A stretch of 64,000 nt of DNA from Actinomycetospora callitridis (GTDB taxonomy: Bacteria > Actinomycetota > Actinomycetes > Mycobacteriales > Pseudonocardiaceae), in the NCBI RefSeq assembly GCF_028737265.1, contig NZ_JAQZAK010000002.1, forward strand, positions 1,054,001 to 1,118,000. Reading direction: 5' to 3'. Positions 9,840-16,575 of the stretch are shown piece after piece; the stretch's first letter is position 1, and every line of letters starts with the position of its first letter. The translations under genes and the position numbers were made by a program. The notes beneath the pieces are model-generated. The model was not told the DNA's origin. It ran no database searches and was given only the letters and a program-made list of their open reading frames with translations.

Positions 9840-10741
9840 TGCCGGCCCGCCGCCGTCGCCGGCTCGGGGCCGACCGGCTGTACGTGACCTCGGCCGACGG
9901 CCTGCCGCTCGGGCACCTCGACCTGTTCAGCCGCGTCGCCCACGACGTCCCCGCCGGGTACCGGGAGACCTTCGTCAAGGAGGCCAACGCCTGGCTCTGG
10001 CAGAACAACATGCCGCCGATGGGCAGCCCGAGCGAGGTGGCCCCCGAGCCCCCGCCCGCACTCGGCGCGGGCGTCGAGCCGCCGGAGGGCGGGTGGGACC
10101 CGGGCGTCGACGACCTCGCCCTGCGCCGGCCCGGGCACGGGCTGCTCGACGAGGCCGCCCAGGCGCGGGCCACGCGCGGACCCGACGCCGACCGCCCGCT
10201 GCGCCTGCGGGCCGACGGCCAGCACGCCGTGGCCGAGGCGCTGGGCAAGCTGACGCGCCCGCCGGCCCTGCGGCGCGGGCGCGGCGCCCGCTGGCGGATC
10301 CTCCACCGGGTGCCGATGGCGTTCGCCGAGGGCGACGTCGTCCTCGACCACGTCGTCGTCGGACCGCCCGGCCTGTTCGTCATCGAGGTCGTCAACATCC
10401 CCGGCGGCCGGGTGGTCGTGGAGGACAACAAGCTCGACCTCGCCGGCACCTCGATGGACCTGGAGCGGCACCGCCGCATCGGCGCGGAGGCCGCCGACCG
10501 CGTGTCGGTCGCGCTCGCCCGCGCCGCGGGGGCCGCCGAGACCCTGGACCCGCCCGCGGTGCACCCCGTCATCGCCGTCGTCGGCGCGATCCTCGCCGGC
10601 GACGGACGCCACCGTGGCGTCACCGTGACCCGCGTCGGACAACTGCCGCGCCTGCTCACCGCGTTCGGGGACCCGCTGTCCGACCTGGCGGTCGCGCAGA
10701 CCTACGAGGTGGCCCGCCGGTCGGTGACGTGGAGCCCGTGA
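9839..10741 (+). CDS. NERD-like domain protein with altered catalytic lysine
   Basis: This is a 300-residue cytosolic protein. Its centre (about residues 160-185) reads VLDHVVVGPPGLFVIEVVN, which matches the core of nuclease-related (NERD) domains: a beta-strand with Asp, then GPxGxFVIE. The expected Glu-x-Lys of the active site reads E-V-V here, so nuclease activity is doubtful. The N-terminal part contains YVTSADGLPLGHLDLFSR and a Pro/Glu-rich linker. It starts one base inside the stop of the DUF2505 gene and ends just before the MFS gene. Function is unknown; a degenerate NERD protein is the best description. Confidence 0.6.
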   Translation: MPARRRRRLGADRLYVTSADGLPLGHLDLFSRVAHDVPAGYRETFVKEANAWLWQNNMPPMGSPSEVAPEPPPALGAGVEPPEGGWDPGVDDLALRRPGHGLLDEAAQARATRGPDADRPLRLRADGQHAVAEALGKLTRPPALRRGRGARWRILHRVPMAFAEGDVVLDHVVVGPPGLFVIEVVNIPGGRVVVEDNKLDLAGTSMDLERHRRIGAEAADRVSVALARAAGAAETLDPPAVHPVIAVVGAILAGDGRHRGVTVTRVGQLPRLLTAFGDPLSDLAVAQTYEVARRSVTWSP

Positions 10742-10742
10742 C

Positions 10743-11930
10743 ATGACCCCGGTGACCACGTCCCTGCGCCGAGCGCGGGTCGCGGTCATCGGGATGTTCG
10801 TCGTCAACGGGGCGACCTACAACAGCATCGTCCCGCGGCTGCCGAACATCCGCGACGACCTGGGCCTGTCGAACGCCGCGCTGGGCACGGCGATCGCCGC
10901 CTTCCCCGCCGCGGCACTCCTGTTCGGGGTGCTGGCGGGCCCGCTGATCGCGCGGGTGGGCAGCGGCCGTGCCGGCGCCGGGGTGGGCCTGGCGGGCGCG
11001 GTGCTGCTGCCCGCCGTGGCGCTCGCGCCGTCCTGGCTCGCGCTCGCCGCCGCGCTGTTCGTGCTGGGGCTGACCGACGCGTGGGCGGACGCCGCGATGA
11101 ACGCCCACGGGCTGCGGGTGCAGACCGGCTACGGTCGCTCGATCGTCAACGGTCTGCACGCGGTGTGGAGCATGGCCGCGGTCGGTGCCGGCCTGCTCGG
11201 CGCGGCGGCGGCCGGGCTCGGGGTCCCGCTGCTCGTGCACCTCGGGGTCGTGGCGGTCGTGCTGGTCGGGGTGTCGGTGCTCGCCTGGCGGTGGGCGCTG
11301 CCCGGGCCGGAGCCGGAGGCCGAGCACGAGGACGGGGCCGCCCGCCAGGGCCCGTGGCGCGCCGTGGTCGTCGCCGCGGGACCCCTGCTCGCGCTGGCCG
11401 CCCTGCTCGTCGCCTCGGGCGGCATCGAGGACTCGGCGGCGTCGTGGGGCGCGATCTACGTCCGCGACGACCTCGGCGGCGGCCCGTTCGTCGCCGGCCT
11501 GCCGTTCGTCGCGTTCCAGATCGCCATGACCCTCGGGCGCCTCGCCGGCGACCGCGTCGTCGACCGCTTCGGCGGGGTGGCCGTGGCGCGCGCGGGCGCG
11601 GCGCTGGCCGCGGTGGCGATGTCGACGGCGCTGCTCATCGCGCACCCCGTCGCCGCCGTCGTCGGCTACGCCCTCACCGGGCTGGGCGTGGCGACGCTCT
11701 TCCCGCTCGGGTTCGCGGCGGCGGGCCGCGTCCCCGGGGTGCGGCCCGGCGACGGGATCGCCGTGGTCGGGTGGCTCGCGCGCCTGGGCTTCCTGACGTT
11801 CCCGCCGCTGATCGGGCTCGTCGCCGACCGCGTCTCGGTCGGCGCGGGGCTCGTGCTGGTCCCGATCGCCGCGGTGGCGGCGATGCTGCTGGCCGGGGCG
11901 CTGCGACCGGCGCGCACACTGCGGACGTGA
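10743..11930 (+). CDS. MFS transporter
   Basis: This 395-residue integral membrane protein has about twelve hydrophobic helices, typical of the major facilitator superfamily. It opens with a cytoplasmic stretch then GMFVVNGATYNSIVPRLPNI, close to sugar/drug exporters of the YbjJ/FucP-like subgroup. The conserved loop 2-3 motif is weak (LAGPLIARVGSGRAG). It starts one base after the stop of the NERD-like gene and ends in a GTGA overlap with the next gene, so all four are likely cotranscribed. The substrate cannot be inferred. Confidence 0.85.
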   Translation: MTPVTTSLRRARVAVIGMFVVNGATYNSIVPRLPNIRDDLGLSNAALGTAIAAFPAAALLFGVLAGPLIARVGSGRAGAGVGLAGAVLLPAVALAPSWLALAAALFVLGLTDAWADAAMNAHGLRVQTGYGRSIVNGLHAVWSMAAVGAGLLGAAAAGLGVPLLVHLGVVAVVLVGVSVLAWRWALPGPEPEAEHEDGAARQGPWRAVVVAAGPLLALAALLVASGGIEDSAASWGAIYVRDDLGGGPFVAGLPFVAFQIAMTLGRLAGDRVVDRFGGVAVARAGAALAAVAMSTALLIAHPVAAVVGYALTGLGVATLFPLGFAAAGRVPGVRPGDGIAVVGWLARLGFLTFPPLIGLVADRVSVGAGLVLVPIAAVAAMLLAGALRPARTLRT

Positions 11931-12460
11931 CCGTCACCGACGCCGTCGCCGCCCTGTCGGCCCCGCTCGCACCCCTCGACGAGACCGTCGCCTCGCTCGG
12001 CCGGGACCCCGGGCTCGTGGCGTGGTGGGGCGCCGGCGTTCCGGTGTCGGGTCCGGCGCACCCCGTCGACGACGCCTGGGTGCTGCTCGAGGTCGGTGAC
12101 GCGACGATGCTGCGCAACCGCGTGACCCGCCAGGACCTCTACCGGACCGGCGTCTCGACGCTGCGCAAGACGCTCGCCGGGCTGCTGCTCGACGACCTCG
12201 GGCTCGCGCCCACCTGGGCCGCCGAGGTGATCCTGCCGCGCGCCGACGAGGACCGGCTGACGGAGTGGATGCGCGCGCACCTGCGGCTCACCGTGACGGT
12301 GCGCGAGGACCGCACGCTGCTGCTCGGGCCGGTGCGCGACGCGATGGCCCCGGGGCTGCGCGACGACCGAGAGCCCGCCCGGTCCGCGCTCGCCCGCTTC
12401 GACGCGGCCGCCGGCGAGCGCCCCGTCCGCGACCCCTCGGTCCCGTTCCGCCGCCCCTGA
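11927..12460 (+). CDS. conserved hypothetical protein, last gene of MFS operon
   Basis: This 177-residue soluble protein begins at a GTG that overlaps the MFS stop (GTGA). It is rich in Ala, Leu, Asp and Arg and contains LVAWWGAGVPVSGPAHPVDD and a helical C-terminal half ending in PFRRP. It has no signal peptide, cysteine pairs or known catalytic motif that I recognise. A strong hairpin follows its stop codon after three bases. Codon use matches its neighbours, so it is very likely a real gene of unknown function. Confidence 0.65.
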   Translation: MTVTDAVAALSAPLAPLDETVASLGRDPGLVAWWGAGVPVSGPAHPVDDAWVLLEVGDATMLRNRVTRQDLYRTGVSTLRKTLAGLLLDDLGLAPTWAAEVILPRADEDRLTEWMRAHLRLTVTVREDRTLLLGPVRDAMAPGLRDDREPARSALARFDAAAGERPVRDPSVPFRRP

Positions 12461-12463
12461 CCC

Positions 12464-12503
12464 GTGAGCGAAGTTCCCGGCTATGGCCGGGAACTTCGCT
12501 CAC
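12464..12503. terminator. bidirectional terminator, perfect 18-bp stem
   Basis: GTGAGCGAAGTTCCCGGC (12464-12481), a TATG loop and its exact reverse complement (12486-12503) form an 18-bp stem between convergent genes. The stem overlaps the TGA stop (12500-12502) of the minus-strand DksA-like gene. There is no T-tract. Confidence 0.8.
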
Positions 12504-12823
12504 GTACAGGTGACGCACGTGCGCGCGGCGGGGCGGGCCTCGAGGCGCTCGGGGGCGATCGGGCGTCCGCAGCGCTCGCAGACCCCGTAGGTGCCGGCGG
12601 CCACCCGCGCCCGGGCCGCGGCGAGCTCGTCGAGGTCGCGGCGCGCCCCCGCCAGCAGCGCGGCCGCCTGCGCCCGCTCGTAGGCGATCGTCTGGCCCTC
12701 GGGGTCGTGCTCGTCGTCGCCGGAGCTCGCCGACGCCGTCTCGACGATGCCCGCGAGCTGGGCCGTCAGCGCCACGACGCGCGCCCGTGCCTCGCTCTCG
12801 GCCTCGTCCAGCGGACCGGTCAT
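12500..12823 (-). CDS. TraR/DksA family zinc-finger protein
   Basis: This 107-residue protein has an acidic helical N-terminal two thirds and a C-terminal C4 zinc finger, CERCGRPI then CVTC (Cys-x2-Cys, 17 residues, Cys-x2-Cys). This is the DksA/TraR architecture, which binds the RNA polymerase secondary channel in proteobacteria. In actinobacteria such proteins are common but poorly studied. It starts at ATG 12823 and overlaps the stop of the lipid-kinase-like gene by four bases (ATGA). Its own stop lies inside the terminator stem. Much longer upstream extensions of the frame are antisense artefacts and are rejected. Confidence 0.8.
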   Translation of the reverse strand: MTGPLDEAESEARARVVALTAQLAGIVETASASSGDDEHDPEGQTIAYERAQAAALLAGARRDLDELAAARARVAAGTYGVCERCGRPIAPERLEARPAARTCVTCT

Positions 12824-13728
12824 ACGACCGTCGCCAGGGCTCCCGGCGCGATCGTCACGGTGACGGAACGGTCGGCGGGGAGGTCGAGCACCTCGCCGTC
12901 GACCTGCACCGGCATCGGCTTGAGCGTGGTGAACGCGAACCGGTCGGTGTGGGGCTGGGGCCCCAGCCCGCGCACGGCCGCCCGCACGGCGAAGGCCAGC
13001 AGCCGGAGCCGCGACCGGTGCGGCAGCGTGATCACCTCGAACTGCCCGTCGGCCGGGTCGCCGTCGGAGAGCGTCGCGTACTTCGCCATCTCGGGGATGT
13101 TGGCGAGGATGAGGCTGTCGAAGCGCCGCGGCCCCTCCCCCTCGACGTCGACCGCGAAGGGCTTGAAGCGGGAGAACGCCCGGAGCGTGGTGATGACCTC
13201 GCGGATCGACCCCTTGCCCCCGCGCTCGATCTCGAGCGCGACGGTGGGCGTGATCCCGAGACCGAAGTAGGAGTGCGCCCAGCGCGGCCCGTCCTCGCCG
13301 GCGATCTCGATGCGCATCAGGTCGAGGCGCCGCACGTCGCCCGCGGCGATGGCCTCCACCAGCGGGCGCTCGCGCGTGGCGCGGCGGTGGTCGTTGGCGT
13401 TGCCGGCCGCGTGCACGGCCGTGACGGCCGCGGAGGTGGTGCCGTCGCCCGCGGCCATGACGCCCTCGACGACCTCGTGGTAGCCGCCGTCGCCGCTGAC
13501 CGACACCACGAGCGCCCGGCCCGCGCGGGCCTCCTGCTCGGCGATGACCCGCGCGTGCCCCGCGTACTCGGTGGGGACGGCGACCACCTCGAGGTGCGGC
13601 GCGGCGTCCGCCAGCTCGGACCTCGCGCGCACCGCGCGCTGGGGGCCGTCGCCCGTGCTCTCCGGGTTGTAGACGAGCACCACCCGCTCGTAGGCGGGCA
13701 CCGGGGACGGTTCGGACGGCAGGGCCAC
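12820..13728 (-). CDS. diacylglycerol/lipid kinase family protein
   Basis: This 302-residue protein of the DAGK catalytic family phosphorylates diacylglycerol, sphingoid bases or related lipids with ATP. It begins near VVLVYNPEST, the usual first strand of the fold, and carries the glycine-rich nucleotide motif SGDGGYHEV and the late IAPGAL stretch. The canonical GGDGT motif is changed to SGDGG, and a GTVN-like motif appears as AGNANDH, so activity may be altered. The GTG start at 13728 was preferred because it places the kinase core at the N-terminus; an in-frame GTG at 13788 is possible, and neither has a clear ribosome site. It is translationally coupled to the DksA-like gene. Confidence 0.75.
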   Translation of the reverse strand: MALPSEPSPVPAYERVVLVYNPESTGDGPQRAVRARSELADAAPHLEVVAVPTEYAGHARVIAEQEARAGRALVVSVSGDGGYHEVVEGVMAAGDGTTSAAVTAVHAAGNANDHRRATRERPLVEAIAAGDVRRLDLMRIEIAGEDGPRWAHSYFGLGITPTVALEIERGGKGSIREVITTLRAFSRFKPFAVDVEGEGPRRFDSLILANIPEMAKYATLSDGDPADGQFEVITLPHRSRLRLLAFAVRAAVRGLGPQPHTDRFAFTTLKPMPVQVDGEVLDLPADRSVTVTIAPGALATVV

Positions 13729-13805
13729 ACGCCGAGGATACGGCGCGGACGCCGACGGACGGCGCAGCGCGCGCGGCCACGTGCCCACCGTGGGACGGTC
13801 GGGCG

Positions 13806-14516
13806 ATGAGCACCGGGCCCGGCACGCGCCGTCGCGCCGTGATCGGCGGCGTGATCGCCCTCGTCGTGCTCGCCGTGCTGGGCGTGCCGTTGCTGCTCGG
13901 GACGGGGCCGTCCCCGCCGACGTCCCGGCCCGGCGAGGTCACCCGCGCCCCGCGGGCGCAGGCCCGCCTCGACGTCCCGCGCCGGGAGGCCGGCGACCCG
14001 CTCGCGCTCGGCCGCCCGGACGCCCCGGTCGTCATGGCCGAGTGGGGCGACTTCCAGTGCCCCTTCTGCCGGCTCTTCGCGACGACGACCGAGCCCGAGC
14101 TGATCCGCCGGTACGTCGACGCCGGGCTGGTGCGCATCGAGTGGCACGACTTCGCCTACCTCGGCCCCGAGTCGGTGCTCGCCGCCCGCGCGGCGCGGGC
14201 GGCCGCGCGCCAGGACCGCTTCTGGGAGTTCCACGCCGCGCTCTACCGCGACCAACCGTCGGAGAACCGGGGTGCGGTCACCGAGGCCTCGCTGGCCGCG
14301 ACGGCCGCAGGACTCGGACTCGACGTCGACCGCTTCCGCCGCGACGCCGCCGACCCGGCGATCGCCGATGCCGTCACCGCCGACCAGGAGCTGGGCGCGC
14401 GGCTCGGTGTGGGCGGCGTGCCGAGCTTCGTCGTCGGCGACCGACTGATCTTCGGTGCGCAGCCGCTGGCGACGTTCACCGCCGCTCTCGACGACGCGCT
14501 GGCCCGGGCCCGCTGA
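13806..14516 (+). CDS. membrane-anchored DsbA-like thiol-disulfide oxidoreductase
   Basis: This 236-residue protein has a basic N-terminus, one membrane anchor (about residues 11-32) and an extracytoplasmic DsbA-like thioredoxin fold. The active site is CPFC in WGDFQCPFCRLF, and the cis-proline loop is GVPSFVVG. It would oxidise, reduce or isomerise disulfides of exported proteins. The CcdA-like gene begins one base after its stop. The pair therefore forms a thiol relay across the membrane, with CcdA passing electrons to this protein. Its divergent neighbour is the lipid-kinase-like gene, with a short shared promoter region. Confidence 0.88.
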   Translation: MSTGPGTRRRAVIGGVIALVVLAVLGVPLLLGTGPSPPTSRPGEVTRAPRAQARLDVPRREAGDPLALGRPDAPVVMAEWGDFQCPFCRLFATTTEPELIRRYVDAGLVRIEWHDFAYLGPESVLAARAARAAARQDRFWEFHAALYRDQPSENRGAVTEASLAATAAGLGLDVDRFRRDAADPAIADAVTADQELGARLGVGGVPSFVVGDRLIFGAQPLATFTAALDDALARAR

Positions 14517-14517
14517 C

Positions 14518-15333
14518 GTGCTCGACATCGGCTACCTCGCCGCCTTCGTGGGCGGGGTGCTCGCGCTGCTCAGCCCGTGCAGCGCGCTGCTGCTGCCCTC
14601 GTTCCTCGCCTACGCCGTCGCCGGACGTACCGAGCTCCTCGCGCGCACCGGCGTGTTCACCCTCGGGCTGCTCGTCGTGCTCGTGCCGCTCGGCGCGGGC
14701 TCGTCGGCGCTGACGGGGCTGCTCACCGGGCACCGCGCGACCGTCGTGCTCGTCGCCGGGCTCGTGGTCATCGCGCTCGGCGTCGCCCAGATCCTCGGCG
14801 GCGGGTGGGCGTTCGCCCCCGCCGCGCGCGCCCAGCAGGGCCTCGCCCGCCGCGGCACGTGGCTGGCGACGGCCGGGCTCGGCGCGGTCTACGGGCTGGC
14901 CGGCTTCTGCTCCGGACCCATCCTCGGCGCGGTGCTCACGGTCGCCGCGGCGAGCGGGCAGCCCCTGCGCGGTGCGGCCCTGCTCGCGGTCTACGCGGTG
15001 GGGATGACCGTGCCCGCGTTCGTGCTCGCCGCACTCTGGGTGCGCTTCGACCTCGGACGACGCCGCTGGCTGCGCGGTCGCGAGTTCCGGGTCGGCCCGC
15101 TGCGGCTGCACACCACGTCGACGATCTCGGGGCTGCTGTTCGTCGGGATCGGCGTCCTCTTCCTGGTCGCCGACGGCACGGCCGGGCTGGTCGGTGCCGA
15201 CCCCGCGACGTCCGCCCGCGCCGAGGACGCCGTCGCCGGGCTCGGCGCCCGGGTGCCCGACGGGCTGCTGCTCGTCGTCCTGGCGCTGGTGGTGGTCGCG
15301 GTGACCGTCTGGCGGGTGCGGCGGGCGCGGTAG
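14518..15333 (+). CDS. ccdA: CcdA/DsbD-type transmembrane thiol transporter
   Basis: This 271-residue protein has about six to seven membrane helices. It belongs to the CcdA/DsbD transmembrane family, which moves reducing equivalents from cytoplasmic thioredoxin to extracytoplasmic proteins. The two redox cysteines lie in LLSPCSALLLPSF near the N-terminus and GFCSGPILG in the middle. The start is GTG at 14518, one base after the DsbA-like stop; the longer frame upstream overlaps that gene and is rejected. The neighbours suggest that it reduces the adjacent DsbA-like protein. A tandem repeat begins at its stop codon. Confidence 0.88.
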   Translation: MLDIGYLAAFVGGVLALLSPCSALLLPSFLAYAVAGRTELLARTGVFTLGLLVVLVPLGAGSSALTGLLTGHRATVVLVAGLVVIALGVAQILGGGWAFAPAARAQQGLARRGTWLATAGLGAVYGLAGFCSGPILGAVLTVAAASGQPLRGAALLAVYAVGMTVPAFVLAALWVRFDLGRRRWLRGREFRVGPLRLHTTSTISGLLFVGIGVLFLVADGTAGLVGADPATSARAEDAVAGLGARVPDGLLLVVLALVVVAVTVWRVRRAR

Positions 15334-15409
15334 GTCAGGGCATCGGCAGGTCAGGGCATCGGCAGGTCAGGGCATCGGCAGGTCAGGGCATCGGCAGGTC
15401 AGGGCATCG
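15333..15409. repeat. tandem repeat, 16-bp unit, about 4.8 copies
   Basis: The unit GGTCAGGGCATCGGCA is repeated head to tail four times (15333-15396), with a fifth partial copy (15397-15409). The last copy is the 3' end of the minus-strand HAD gene (its final codons and TGA), so the array looks like slippage expansion of that gene's end into the convergent intergenic space. Confidence 0.95.
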
Positions 15410-16049
15410 CCAGCACGTGCTCGACCGCCTCGGGCAGCGTCGCGACGGCCGGGGCGACGGTGCGCAGGTCGGCCTCGTGGTGGGTGGAGTGCTCGGCGAC
15501 GAGCACGCAGGCGCTGCCGACCGCGGCGGTCGCCGCGGCGTCGTCGAGGGTGTCGCCGACCAGCACCACCCGGGCCGGGTCGAGGCCGAGCGCGTCGAGG
15601 TGGGCGGCCAGGGCCGCGGCCTTGCTGCGGCCGTCGTGGTGGTGGTCGCCGTCGACGCGGGCGAACCAGTCGTGCAGGCCGCGCCGTCCGAGCGTCGCGT
15701 GGAGCTCGTCGTGGGCGAGCATGCTCAGCACCGACTGGCCGAGCCCGGCGTCGGCGAACCGCTCGAGCGCGTCGGTGGCGCCGTCGGCCAGCGGCAGGCC
15801 GGGCTCGACGCCCAGGTAGTGCGACCCGAACGCGGCGTTGGCCCGCGCCCACTCCGCGTCGTCGACGGGACGTCCGACGAGGTCGGTGTAGAAGTCCCGC
15901 AGCGGCCGCCGGAACGTCGACCGGTACCGCTCCAGGTCGAGGCCCGGCTCGACGCCCATCACCGCGAGGCTCACCGCCGTGGCGTCGACGACGGCGTGCA
16001 CGTCGGCGAGCAACGTGCCGTTCCAGTCCCAGATGACGTGCTCGACCAC
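15399..16049 (-). CDS. HAD-superfamily hydrolase (phosphoglycolate phosphatase-like)
   Basis: This 216-residue haloacid-dehalogenase fold phosphatase has motif I as DWNGTLL near the N-terminus, where Asn replaces the second Asp-flanking position common in this subgroup. A cap region follows, and motif III/IV reads VVLVGDTLDDAAA near residues 165-177. It would hydrolyse a small phosphate ester in the cytosol. The start is GTG. The TGA stop is embedded in the 16-bp tandem array; loss of the repeat boundary would change the last residues (VEHVLAMP). It lies 20 bp after the CinA-like gene on the same strand and may be cotranscribed. Confidence 0.8.
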   Translation of the reverse strand: MVEHVIWDWNGTLLADVHAVVDATAVSLAVMGVEPGLDLERYRSTFRRPLRDFYTDLVGRPVDDAEWARANAAFGSHYLGVEPGLPLADGATDALERFADAGLGQSVLSMLAHDELHATLGRRGLHDWFARVDGDHHHDGRSKAAALAAHLDALGLDPARVVLVGDTLDDAAATAAVGSACVLVAEHSTHHEADLRTVAPAVATLPEAVEHVLAMP

Positions 16050-16068
16050 GCCACCATGATCCCTCGGA

Positions 16069-16536
16069 TCAGGTGCCGAGGTGGTCCAGCAGTGCCTGGA
16101 GGGAGCGCTCGCGGGTGCACCGCAGGACCTCCTGCGGGTCGTCGGTCCCGAACTGCTCGACCCACGCCTGGGTCTCGCCCCGGTCGTCGACCGCGAACCA
16201 GACGGTGCCCGGGGGCTGGTCGTCCTGGGGCTCGGGCCCGCCCGCGCCGCTGACCGCGAGCGTCAGGTCGGCGCCGAGCATCCCCGCGGCCTTCTCGGCC
16301 ATCGTCCGCACCGCGGGCTCCGACACCACCGGACCGTCGGGCACGCCGAGCGCCCCGTGCTTGGTCGTCCGGTCGTACGCCACGACCCCGCCGCGGAACC
16401 ACTCGCTCGAGCCGGGCGACGCGGCGAGGTCGCTGCAGACCAGCCCCCCGGTCAACGACTCGACGATCGCCACCCGGCGTCCGTCCCGCGACGCCGCCTT
16501 CGACACCGACTCCGCCAGCTCCTCCGGATCCGCCAT
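16069..16536 (-). CDS. CinA C-terminal domain protein (NMN amidohydrolase-like)
   Basis: This 155-residue protein corresponds to the stand-alone C-terminal domain of CinA, which in several bacteria deamidates nicotinamide mononucleotide (PncC) in pyridine-nucleotide recycling. Characteristic stretches are VAIVESLTGGLVCSDL, RGGVVAYDRTTK and LAVSGAGGP. The conserved Ser/Thr-Gly-Gly pocket is kept. It lies between the copper ATPase (39 bp upstream) and the HAD gene on the same strand. Family assignment is strong; the amidohydrolase activity is inferred. Confidence 0.82.
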   Translation of the reverse strand: MADPEELAESVSKAASRDGRRVAIVESLTGGLVCSDLAASPGSSEWFRGGVVAYDRTTKHGALGVPDGPVVSEPAVRTMAEKAAGMLGADLTLAVSGAGGPEPQDDQPPGTVWFAVDDRGETQAWVEQFGTDDPQEVLRCTRERSLQALLDHLGT

Positions 16537-16575
16537 GCACGGGGCCTTGCCGATCTCCCGCGGACGGAAACGCCG

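Noticed and set aside
15333..15409. CRISPR array
   Set aside because: Units are 16 bp and directly adjacent, with no spacers.
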